Below, in pieces: positions 18,798 to 25,163 of a DNA stretch of 64,000 bases. A model generated the notes under the pieces. The model had not been told where the DNA came from and ran no database searches. It saw nothing but the letters and a program-made list of their open reading frames with translations. The DNA is from Lactobacillus sp. (GTDB taxonomy: Bacteria > Bacillota > Bacilli > Lactobacillales > Lactobacillaceae): NCBI RefSeq assembly GCF_014803895.1, contig NZ_JAAVAU010000010.1, positions 26,420-90,419 on the forward strand. The letters are read 5' to 3'. A program made the position numbers and the translations under genes. How positions within the stretch are numbered: the stretch's first letter is position 1; the number at the start of each line of letters is the position of its first letter.

Positions 18798-19940
18798 TTA
18801 ATCCAATTGGGCAAGAGCTTGCTTTAAATCAGCAATTAAATCTTCTTCAGCTTCAATCCCTACCGAAAGACGAATTAAACCATCAGTAATCCCAACTTTA
18901 ATTCTTTCTTCACGAGGTACACTCCCATGAGACATATAGGAAGGCACTTCGATTAAACTTTCAATTCCACCTAAACTTTCAGCTAGATCAATCAATTTCA
19001 AACTCTCTACAAACTTTTTAACATCTAAGCCCTCTTTTAATTCAAAAGAGACCATAGCACCAAAGTGTTTCATTTGTTTCTTAGCTACTTCACTTTCTGG
19101 TGAATCATCTAAACCAGGGTAGTAAATTTTCCCAATATGTGAATCTTTTTGTAAAAATTTAATGACCGCTTGGACATTTTCTAAATGAACACGCATGCGA
19201 GCACTTAAAGTTTTTATACCTCGTTGTACTAACCAACTATCATCAGGACCCAGAACACTACCGATAGAATTTTGTAAGAAAGCTAATTTTTGAGCAATTT
19301 GAGGATCATTGGTTACTGCTAATCCAGCAACTACGTCACTATGACCGGCTAAGTATTTAGTAGCTGAATGAAGAACTAAATCAGCACCAAGAGTTAAAGG
19401 TTGTTGATTATATGGTGTAGCAAAAGTATTATCAACAATCGTTTTAAGATCATTTTGCTTAGCAATTGTCGCTATGGCTTCAATATCATCAACTTGCATT
19501 AATGGATTAGTTGGACTTTCAAAATAAACAGCTACTGTATTATCTTGAATAGCATTTTTGATTTCGGATAAATTACGCATGTCAACTACTGTAAATTTAA
19601 AACCAAATCGCTTAAATACATGATTAATCAGGCGGAAGGTACCGCCATAAATATTATTATCAATAATAAAATGGTCACCAGCAGAAAACATCGAAAATGT
19701 AGTATTAATTGCAGCTAAACCTGATGAAAAAGCAAATCCGGTGATTCCGCCTTCTAAATCAGCGATTAGTTTTTCTAAAGCTGCTCGAGTTGGATTACCG
19801 GTTCTAGCATATTCCCACTTAATCTCACCACCTAAAATTTTTTGATGAAATGTGGATGCTCGATAAATTGGTACTGAAACTGCACCTGTGGCAGGATCTT
19901 CACTAATACCACCATGAATTAACTTTGTATCAAATTTCAT
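18798..19940 (-). CDS. Cys/Met-metabolism PLP enzyme (cystathionine gamma-lyase/synthase or related)
   Basis: A fold-type I PLP enzyme of trans-sulfuration, interconverting cysteine, cystathionine and homocysteine or degrading them. The 380 residues show the cofactor Lys in HSATKYLAGHSD, the PLP-phosphate and ring contacts in YARTGNPTR and FSSGLAAI, the Asp in IVDNTFATP, and the C-terminal IRLSVGIEAEEDL. I chose the ATG at 19940 because AGGAG lies ten bases upstream. Sequence alone does not separate lyase from synthase. First structural gene of the operon controlled by the attenuator upstream. Confidence 0.88.
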   Translation of the reverse strand: MKFDTKLIHGGISEDPATGAVSVPIYRASTFHQKILGGEIKWEYARTGNPTRAALEKLIADLEGGITGFAFSSGLAAINTTFSMFSAGDHFIIDNNIYGGTFRLINHVFKRFGFKFTVVDMRNLSEIKNAIQDNTVAVYFESPTNPLMQVDDIEAIATIAKQNDLKTIVDNTFATPYNQQPLTLGADLVLHSATKYLAGHSDVVAGLAVTNDPQIAQKLAFLQNSIGSVLGPDDSWLVQRGIKTLSARMRVHLENVQAVIKFLQKDSHIGKIYYPGLDDSPESEVAKKQMKHFGAMVSFELKEGLDVKKFVESLKLIDLAESLGGIESLIEVPSYMSHGSVPREERIKVGITDGLIRLSVGIEAEEDLIADLKQALAQLD

Positions 19941-19965
19941 AATTTTTATCTCCTTTTTTAGCAAC

Positions 19966-20005
19966 AAAAAAAGACGCAACTCATTAATTTAATGAATTAC
20001 GTCTT
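19966..20005 (-). terminator. Leader terminator of the PLP-enzyme/importer operon
   Basis: On the minus strand, AAGACG and CGTCTT form the base of a ~16-bp stem that includes CATTAA and TTAATG. Seven consecutive T follow the 3' arm. It ends 26 bases before the start codon of the PLP enzyme, so it can only act as a conditional terminator. Confidence 0.85.
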
Positions 20006-20098
20006 AAGCAAAAATTTATCCAGATTTTTTGATAGTTTAACGGTTCCTCAATTTATGAGGGCACATCAAAACCGTGGATTGCTCAAGACGCAATCCAC
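19966..20098 (-). promoter_or_regulatory. Cysteine-codon transcription attenuator (mutually exclusive RNA folds)
   Basis: Three structures compete. Hairpin 1 pairs GTGGATTGC (20098-20090) with GCAATCCAC (20082-20074), a perfect 9-bp stem just after three Cys codons. An antiterminator pairs 20095-20079 with 20011-19995: 17 contiguous pairs, three of them G-U. The terminator at 20005-19966 uses that same 5' arm. The short sequence TTGCGTCTT occurs both in the leader and in the terminator 3' arm, as expected of a decoy. A ribosome held at the Cys codons would cover the 5' arm of hairpin 1 and free the antiterminator, so low charged Cys-tRNA would turn the operon on. Structures are read from sequence; the regulation is inferred. 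Confidence 0.8.
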
Positions 20099-20141
20099 AA
20101 CAACAAGTATTGATCATTTTGGTAACTTGATTGTTAAACAT
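20037..20141 (-). CDS. 34-aa Cys-rich leader peptide
   Basis: A short open frame with a perfect ribosome site (AGGAGGT, seven bases before ATG) starts about 25 bases after the predicted transcript start. Residues 13-15 are Cys-Cys-Cys, encoded by TGT TGT TGT, and residue 27 is another Cys. The stop TAA is at 20039-20037, upstream of the terminator. The codons overlap hairpin 1 and the antiterminator strand, which is the arrangement of trp- or his-type leader peptides. The peptide itself probably has no function beyond its translation. Confidence 0.8.
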   Translation of the reverse strand: MFNNQVTKMINTCCCGLRLEQSTVLMCPHKLRNR

Positions 20142-20172
20142 GATGTGTACCTCCTATATTGATTTGATTTTC

Positions 20173-20201
20173 ATCATAACTGACAATAAGTAAGAAGTCA
20201 A
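20173..20201 (-). promoter_or_regulatory. Sigma-A promoter of the PLP-enzyme/importer operon
   Basis: On the minus strand, TTGACT (20201-20196) and TATGAT (20178-20173) are separated by exactly 17 bases. This places the transcript start near 20166 and gives a leader of about 225 bases before the PLP enzyme. Confidence 0.75.
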
Positions 20202-20280
20202 GATTAGTTTTTAGATAATCATCAAAAATACAATCTAAGCATAATTTAAGCTTGAAAATAAGCATTTCACATAAGTGCTT

Positions 20281-20317
20281 TTTCTTTATAAACTTAGTAG
20301 TAAAAGTTATAAAGAAA
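20281..20317 (+). promoter_or_regulatory. Long inverted repeat upstream of the RibD-C reductase gene
   Basis: TTTCTTTATAAACTT and AAGTTATAAAGAAA form a nearly perfect inverted repeat around an 8-base spacer, 18 bases before the GTG start. It contains TATAAA, so it may be an operator overlapping a promoter, or a leader hairpin. No T-run follows, so it is not a terminator. Confidence 0.5.
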
Positions 20318-20334
20318 AAAGAGGTTAGTAATTA

Positions 20335-21012
20335 GTGGACAAGCCTTATATTATTTGCCATATGATGATGTCATTAGATGCCAGAATCGATTGTGATATG
20401 ACAATTGATATTCCAGGTAATAATGTTTATTATGACACTTTAAATTCATTGGACGCACCTAGCCGAATCAGTGGCAAGGTAACTGCTGCGACAGAATTAA
20501 CTAATGGTAAGCTTTTTAGAGCTAAAAATTCTGAAGTAATCGGTCACCAAAGTTTTAAGGTAAATGCCAACGCCCATAGTTACGAAATTGTAACTGATAC
20601 TCGAGGTACACTTACTTGGGGTGATGATCATAACAGTAGTAAACCGCATTTAATTTTAATGAGTGAAAATGCTCCTAAAGAATATACCGACTATCTTAAT
20701 GAGCGTGGAATTTCTTGGATTGCTACTGGTAAAAAACGTATTGATTTAGTACATGCTATGGAAATTTTGACCAAGGAATTTGGTGTAGAGAGAGTGGCTG
20801 TCGTTGGTGGCGGTAAGATTAATGGTGGCTTTCTTGAAGCTGGTTTAATTGATGAAATTAGTGTTGTAATTGGACCTGCTGTTGATGGCAGAATTAATCA
20901 ACCAAGTTTATTTGATGGTCGCAGAGAAAGCAAAAATCCAATTCAATTAAAACTCAAAGATGTTAAAAAATATGACAATGGTGCTATTTGGTTAAGATAC
21001 TTAACTGAATAA
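20335..21012 (+). CDS. RibD C-terminal / dihydrofolate reductase-fold protein
   Basis: 225 residues with the RibD-C reductase fold (KPYIICHMMMSLDARID near the N-terminus, VERVAVVGGGKINGGFLEAGLIDEISVVIGP near the C-terminus). It probably uses NAD(P)H, but the deaminase half of RibD and other riboflavin genes are absent, so a role in riboflavin synthesis is not supported. The start is GTG, chosen from AGAGG upstream. The conserved GGG(K) loop and DEISVVIGP strand are strong family evidence; the substrate is unknown. Confidence 0.8.
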   Translation: MDKPYIICHMMMSLDARIDCDMTIDIPGNNVYYDTLNSLDAPSRISGKVTAATELTNGKLFRAKNSEVIGHQSFKVNANAHSYEIVTDTRGTLTWGDDHNSSKPHLILMSENAPKEYTDYLNERGISWIATGKKRIDLVHAMEILTKEFGVERVAVVGGGKINGGFLEAGLIDEISVVIGPAVDGRINQPSLFDGRRESKNPIQLKLKDVKKYDNGAIWLRYLTE

Positions 21013-21110
21013 CCTTTACTTATAATTGATACAAAGAAATAAATATTTCACAATTGAAAACATCACTTATATACTTAGTGTAATTTGAAATTAGAAAGGA
21101 TAAATTTATT

Positions 21111-21863
21111 ATGACAGAAATTCATCAAACCGCCGGTAGAGATCAATTAGGTGATTTTGCGCCACAATTTGCACATTTTAACGATGATGTATTATTTGGT
21201 GAAAACTGGGCTAACGATGATATTAGTCAAAAGACTCGTTCAATTATTACTATTTCAGTATTCATTGGTCGTGGACTAGTTGACTCTTCACTAAAAGCTC
21301 ATCTTGAAATTGGTAAAAAGAATGGTATCACTAGAAAGGAAATCGCGGCAATAATTACTCATGCTGCATTTTATGCAGGTTGGCCTGTGGCTTGGGCTGC
21401 ATTTAGACTCGCTAAGGATGTTTGGGCAGACGAAACTGTTGAAGATGAAAAGGCAGCTTACCAAAATACTATCATCTTCCCAATCGGTGAATCTAATGAT
21501 GCTTATGCACAGTACTTTACTGGTCAAAGCTATTTAGCGCAAATCACTGATGATGCATTTCCAATCAGTAATGTTACCTTTGAACCAGGTGTAATTAACC
21601 ATTGGCATGTTCACTATGCTTCTAAAGGTGGTGGTCAAATGCTTATTGCTGTTGGTGGTCGTGGTTACGTTCAACTTGAAGGTCAAGATCCAGTTGAATT
21701 GAAGCCAGGGGATAGTTTCTTCGTTCCAGCAAATACCAAACATTGGCATGGTGCTTCTCCTGATTCATGGTTCTCACACTTGGCATTCATGGTTCCAGGT
21801 GAAGACCAATCTAATGAATGGCTTGAACCAGTAGATGAAGAATTCTATACCAATTTGAAATAA
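21111..21863 (+). CDS. Carboxymuconolactone decarboxylase-cupin fusion protein
   Basis: Two domains in 250 residues. Residues 1 to about 110 are a carboxymuconolactone decarboxylase/AhpD-like helical domain (TRSIITISVFIGRG, HAAFYAGWPVAWAAFRLAKDVW). Residues about 140-235 are a cupin barrel with the metal-binding pattern HWHVHYASKGGGQ and later FVPANTKHWHGASPDSW. Similar fusions occur in lactobacilli beside reductases. A redox or aromatic-degradation role is possible but unproven. Good ribosome site (GAAAGGA). Confidence 0.85.
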   Translation: MTEIHQTAGRDQLGDFAPQFAHFNDDVLFGENWANDDISQKTRSIITISVFIGRGLVDSSLKAHLEIGKKNGITRKEIAAIITHAAFYAGWPVAWAAFRLAKDVWADETVEDEKAAYQNTIIFPIGESNDAYAQYFTGQSYLAQITDDAFPISNVTFEPGVINHWHVHYASKGGGQMLIAVGGRGYVQLEGQDPVELKPGDSFFVPANTKHWHGASPDSWFSHLAFMVPGEDQSNEWLEPVDEEFYTNLK

Positions 21864-21980
21864 AAAGTTCGAAAAGAATTTTATAAGGCCATTTTTTCAA
21901 GAGCATTTATTAATCTTTAAGTTAAAGCTGTTTTCAGCTGTTCCTTAAATTAATACAAATAAACTTTCTCAACTAATCTA

Positions 21981-22013
21981 AAAAGCCGTGTCCTTTATTG
22001 GGATGCGGCTTTT
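21981..22013 (+). terminator. Terminator after the cupin-fusion gene
   Basis: AAAAGCCG and CGGCTTTT form an 8-bp stem flanked by A- and T-runs, about 120 bases after the stop codon. It could work in both directions. Confidence 0.7.
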
Positions 22014-22139
22014 GCTTAAAATAAAAGAAAGTACTTCTTATATCAAAATATGCTTATTCCTTGATACTACTAGCTGAAGGTTAATATATCAGTGCTAATA
22101 AGTTTTCTGCCACCATACGTATAAGGTATACTGTTATAA

Positions 22140-22149
22140 AGACAAGGTA
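22140..22149. repeat. Candidate attL core (AGACAAGGTA)
   Basis: This 10-base sequence recurs exactly at 63688-63697, in similar A/T-rich context. Each copy lies about 90 bases outside a pair of arm-type repeats. It is the best core I see, but short; an alternative shared string is the 13 bases at 22249-22261 and 63573-63585. Confidence 0.35.
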
Positions 22150-22238
22150 TATTTTAAGAGACTTTAAGCGATGTTAAGAATTAAAAATATTGATATAACA
22201 GCAAATAAAACTTTATAAAGCTTAAAGAAGTTTATGGT

Positions 22239-22258
22239 TGATGCACATCTGATGCACA
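22239..22258. repeat. Paired TGATGCACA repeats, left end (integrase arm-type sites)
   Basis: Two exact copies at 22239-22247 and 22250-22258, 11 bases apart, at the 3' end of the integrase gene. The same pair with the same spacing and orientation is found at 63574-63593. One-turn spacing fits cooperative binding by the integrase N-terminal domain. Confidence 0.65.
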
Positions 22259-22259
22259 C

Positions 22260-23387
22260 TTATTTTAAATTGTTTAACGATTTAATAATTTTCGCATCTT
22301 CTTCGTTTTTGTATTCGTCCATTAAATAACCATATCTATCAAGTGTGATAGAAACATTACTATGGCCAAGGCGTTTACTAATCGCATAAATATCTATATG
22401 TTGGGATAGTAGAAAAGCAACATGACTATGTCTAAAAGAGTGAATGGTAACTCCCTGATTTTCAATGCGATATTTTTTTAAAATTCTTCCTATAGTTTTA
22501 TTGGCATCTGAAGCCTTTGGAGGATATTTAGAACGCTTAGTTCCAAATACAAATTCCATATTATTAGCTTTCAATTGCTTTAAATACTTCAGTAACTCAT
22601 CAGATACAGCAATTGCTCGTGATTTTCCGTTTTTAGTAGGTCCCATTTCTCGGTGATCTAAATCAAAAGATTTGGTAATTGAGATAGTTTTGCTTTTAAA
22701 ATCAATATCGTCCCAATGTAGGGCGCCGATTTCTCCAACACGCATACCAGTTAGAATTGCAGTGATTATCATATATCTACTAGTATAGCTAGGGCGAATG
22801 TCTTCTTCGCAAGCTTTTAAGAACGTTTTTAACTGAGTTAAACTAAGATATTCTACAACTCTATCTTTTGATTTATTGCCGTATAATTTTACCTGATTAG
22901 TAAAATTTTTCGATATTATACCATCATCGATAGCATAGAATACACAAGCTCTAATCGTGGAATTTATCTTTTTAACGGTGCTGATAGCATAAGTTTGAGC
23001 CAGGCTATTTATGAATTGTTGATACTCTCGTTTGGTTATATCTTTCATATGCTTTTGAATGATCGAGTGCTTTTTTATCATTCCATATAAAGAATTATAG
23101 CTTCTAATCGAATTGCGACGTAAATTTACAATTTTGACATTTATAAGCCAATATTGAAAATAATCCTTGAAAAGGGGGTTTTTAGTAACATCAATACCCT
23201 TTAAAGCAGCTGCTTCAAGCTCAATGCCATAATTAGTTGCCTCTACCTTAGTTTTAAAGCCACCTTTTTGCTTCTGAGTAAGAACAGACTTAAATTCTTG
23301 CTTATCAGGGTCCCAAACTTTTACTCGTTTAGTAAATCTTACCGTCCAAGTTTTACTCTTTGGGTTGCGTTTAAATACGTGGGCCAT
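22260..23387 (-). CDS. int: Phage tyrosine integrase
   Basis: Catalyses site-specific recombination between attP and attB. The 375 residues have an N-terminal arm-binding domain (about 1-65), a SAM-like core-binding domain (about 70-170) and the catalytic domain. The active-site set is complete: Arg in TGMRVGEIGALHW, Lys in PTKNGKSR, His-x-x-Arg in HSFRHSH, His in LGHSN and the nucleophile Tyr in DRYGYL. It is oriented outward at the left end, with arm-type repeats at its stop codon. Confidence 0.97.
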   Translation of the reverse strand: MAHVFKRNPKSKTWTVRFTKRVKVWDPDKQEFKSVLTQKQKGGFKTKVEATNYGIELEAAALKGIDVTKNPLFKDYFQYWLINVKIVNLRRNSIRSYNSLYGMIKKHSIIQKHMKDITKREYQQFINSLAQTYAISTVKKINSTIRACVFYAIDDGIISKNFTNQVKLYGNKSKDRVVEYLSLTQLKTFLKACEEDIRPSYTSRYMIITAILTGMRVGEIGALHWDDIDFKSKTISITKSFDLDHREMGPTKNGKSRAIAVSDELLKYLKQLKANNMEFVFGTKRSKYPPKASDANKTIGRILKKYRIENQGVTIHSFRHSHVAFLLSQHIDIYAISKRLGHSNVSITLDRYGYLMDEYKNEEDAKIIKSLNNLK

Positions 23388-23419
23388 TTTTTAATTGCTC
23401 CATTTATGATAAAATAGAA

Positions 23420-23530
23420 TAGACTAAAAGCGTGAGAGAAATGCCAGTTTCTGTTCACGTGTTAGATTAGTCTACAATATTACAAGTTTTAGTGAGAACT
23501 CATTATCATGCCAGTGGTAGTGAGTTTTTA
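23420..23530 (+). ncRNA. Candidate ~110-nt small RNA with two hairpins carrying identical UGCCAG loops
   Basis: Hairpin A (23420-23474) has an outer 8-bp stem TAGACTAA/TTAGTCTA and inner stems CGTGA/TCACG and AGAAA/TTTCT closing the loop TGCCAG (23442-23447). Hairpin B (23497-23526) is a 12-bp stem closing the same six-base loop TGCCAG (23509-23514), followed by TTTTT, so it also serves as terminator. An extended -10 (TGATAAAAT, 23407-23415) sits just before hairpin A, so the transcript would start at its base. It runs opposite to int. RNA families near Lactobacillus phage integrases have been described; I cannot test membership here. Confidence 0.65.
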
Positions 23531-23590
23531 TTTATCTTTTTAGGTCTTCAAAATATTGGACCTTGTATTTTTTTAATAAAAGTATATAAT

Positions 23591-23643
23591 TAACTTAGTT
23601 TTCTGATACGAGTCCTGCTCCTTATGGAGCAGGGCTTTTTTTG
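23591..23643 (+). ncRNA. Candidate ~45-nt terminator RNA with its own promoter
   Basis: TTGTAT (23563-23568) and TATAAT (23585-23590) with a 16-base spacer form a good promoter. The predicted transcript starts near 23597 and reaches, after about 17 bases, an 11-bp hairpin (AGTCCTGCTCC with one wobble) followed by seven T. No coding frame fits. It may be a very short regulatory RNA or a promoter/terminator pair left from a lost gene. Confidence 0.45.
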
Positions 23644-23644
23644 T

Positions 23645-24055
23645 TTATTTAATTACTTTAAACCATTTTGTATCGCTATAAATTTTACCGATTACCCATG
23701 CATAGCCAGAAGTTTTTGTGCGATAGTCTCTGCTGTATAAACTGAGACCTGAGTGAGTGTAACCATTTTTGATAAGGAACCATCCAAATTGCATACCACC
23801 GGATACAGTTTTTATTACCGTCCCCTTTTTTAGGTCCTTGCCTTGTCTAATAAATTGTGTTTGGTAAACATGCTTGGCCATTTTAATTTTATAAATGTGC
23901 ACATTTTTGGTTAATTTTACTGTTCTAGGGGCATACCAATTTGTTGCAGCTTCTACAGTATCAGGGGAGTGATGTGTAGTTGTGGTGGCTGTAACTCCAA
24001 TGCCTGATGCTAACGATGCTGTAATTAATAATTTAGTCAACAATTTATGTTTCAT
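23645..24055 (-). CDS. Secreted prophage protein with SH3/SLAP-like C-terminus (lysogenic conversion candidate)
   Basis: 136 residues: a clear signal peptide (MKHKLLTKLLITASLASGIG, likely cut after VEAA near residue 37), then about 100 residues resembling the wall-binding SLAP/SH3-type domains of lactobacilli (NVHIYK, GTVIKTVSGG, SGYAWVIGKIY). It lies between integrase and repressor on the lysogenic strand, where genes expressed by the dormant prophage are usually found. A role in superinfection exclusion or surface change of the host is inference. Ribosome site AGGAGG precedes the start. Confidence 0.75.
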   Translation of the reverse strand: MKHKLLTKLLITASLASGIGVTATTTTHHSPDTVEAATNWYAPRTVKLTKNVHIYKIKMAKHVYQTQFIRQGKDLKKGTVIKTVSGGMQFGWFLIKNGYTHSGLSLYSRDYRTKTSGYAWVIGKIYSDTKWFKVIK

Positions 24056-24131
24056 AATTTCCTCCTGAAAAAAGCCTCAGGTTTATAGTCACTGGTTGAT
24101 GGACAAAATTTTATAGTTCTTTAATTAAGAA

Positions 24132-24773
24132 CTATAATTCATAACTTACTTTAATAACTTGACCGATAATACGATCTTTATTCTTATCATTTAAAAGAAT
24201 AGGGTCGTATTTTTGATTTTCAGCCATTAGCATCAATTGGTTTCCTAAACGCTTAATGCGCCTTAAAATCAAATTATCATCATCGTCAATATAAACTGCT
24301 GCTATTTTATCATTTTTAGTATTTTTTTGTTCTTTGATAGTAACTAGAGCGCCTTTTGGAATAATAGGGGCCATACTATCATCTTTACAATAATAGGCAA
24401 AAAACTTACCTTGGGGTTCTTTTACAAATAATTGTGAAACATAACCAGATATATCAGCATTCATATTTTGAATATCAGTTATATTTTGAATTATGGGAAT
24501 CCTTACTATATGCTGATCATGTTTTTCTAGGTATTCCACATTCGTAGGCCTATTAAAAGCTGTTGCTGGAAAAAAGTCATCTATTGAGACTTCTAAAACA
24601 TCAGATAGCTTAAATAGAATGTCTTGGTTAGTATTTCTAATGCCGGTTTCATAACGAGTAACGGTTGCACGCGATACACCCAACTTATTTGCTAATTGTT
24701 CAGCAGTTAAATGCCTAGATTTGCGTATCGCTCGTATCTTATTGCCAATATAAATATTTAAATCGGTAGCCAT
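24132..24773 (-). CDS. CI-type repressor with S24-like domain lacking the catalytic Lys
   Basis: Maintains lysogeny by binding operators between this gene and cro. The 213 residues have an HTH_3 domain (about 7-62; LGVSRATVTRYETG) and a LexA/S24-fold C-terminal domain. The nucleophile Ser133 is present in KDDSMAP. The residue equivalent to LexA Lys156 is Arg171 (LILRRIKRLGN; spacing to AEN matches LexA exactly), and no Ala-Gly cleavage pair is found in the linker around residues 92-110. Self-cleavage on RecA activation is therefore doubtful. Confidence 0.9.
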   Translation of the reverse strand: MATDLNIYIGNKIRAIRKSRHLTAEQLANKLGVSRATVTRYETGIRNTNQDILFKLSDVLEVSIDDFFPATAFNRPTNVEYLEKHDQHIVRIPIIQNITDIQNMNADISGYVSQLFVKEPQGKFFAYYCKDDSMAPIIPKGALVTIKEQKNTKNDKIAAVYIDDDDNLILRRIKRLGNQLMLMAENQKYDPILLNDKNKDRIIGQVIKVSYEL

Positions 24774-24795
24774 ATTTTTTCTCCTTATGATTTTT

Positions 24796-24906
24796 ATTAT
24801 AACTATTATTGGACCTAATTGGAACTTTTTTTTATTAAATCATAAAAAAAGTGTTGACATAGTTCCATATTGGAATTATTATTAATATTGTTCCAATAAG
24901 GAACAA
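24796..24906. promoter_or_regulatory. Genetic switch: three operators and divergent promoters
   Basis: Three related sites with half-site GTTCCAAT are seen: 24808-24825 (reads GTTCCAATTAGGTCC on minus), 24861-24877 (TTCCATATTGGAA core) and 24888-24906 (TTGTTCCAATAAGGAACAA). The rightward promoter is TTGACA (24854-24859), 17 bases, TATTAT (24877-24882), with the middle operator inside the spacer. The repressor's -10 TATAAT is at 24801-24796 on minus, and the first operator covers its -35 region. Confidence 0.75.
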
Positions 24907-24926
24907 TATTAAAGGAAGGTGAATTT

Positions 24927-25145
24927 GTGCAAAAGAATTTATATGCCCTTCGTAAAGAGATGGGATTAACTCAAGATGATGTAGCGAATTACTTGCATAT
25001 CTCGCAACAAACTTACAGAAATAAAGAATTAGGTTATAAATTGTTTAATGCGGAAGAAATGTTTAAATTAAGTCATTTGTTCCATAAACCTATAGAAAAA
25101 ATTTTTTTACCCCCTAATGTTCCAAAATGGACCAAAAACAATTAA
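24927..25145 (+). CDS. Cro-like HTH regulator
   Basis: 72 residues, HTH_3 fold (LRKEMGLTQDDVANYLHISQQTYRNKE). First gene rightward from the operator region and divergent from the repressor, the usual Cro position. Starts with GTG after AAAGGAAGGTG. The C-terminal half is short and contains KPIEKIFLPPNVP. Confidence 0.85.
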   Translation: MQKNLYALRKEMGLTQDDVANYLHISQQTYRNKELGYKLFNAEEMFKLSHLFHKPIEKIFLPPNVPKWTKNN

Positions 25146-25163
25146 GTGTAGAGGTTAACAATC

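Larger units (their letters stand above)
21864..22259. other. Intergenic stretch at the left prophage junction
   Basis: 396 bases without a convincing gene. It holds a terminator at 21981-22013, a short sequence at 22140-22149 that recurs at the right end, and the first arm-type repeats. No tRNA or other RNA gene was recognised. Confidence 0.6.

Noticed and set aside
19941..20170. T-box or SAM riboswitch upstream of the PLP enzyme
   Set aside because: No T-box core sequence or specifier stem, and no SAM-I/SMK pattern. The ORF with Cys codons and paired alternative folds explains the region better.
21864..22260. tRNA gene as integration target
   Set aside because: No cloverleaf or CCA-like end seen at either junction.
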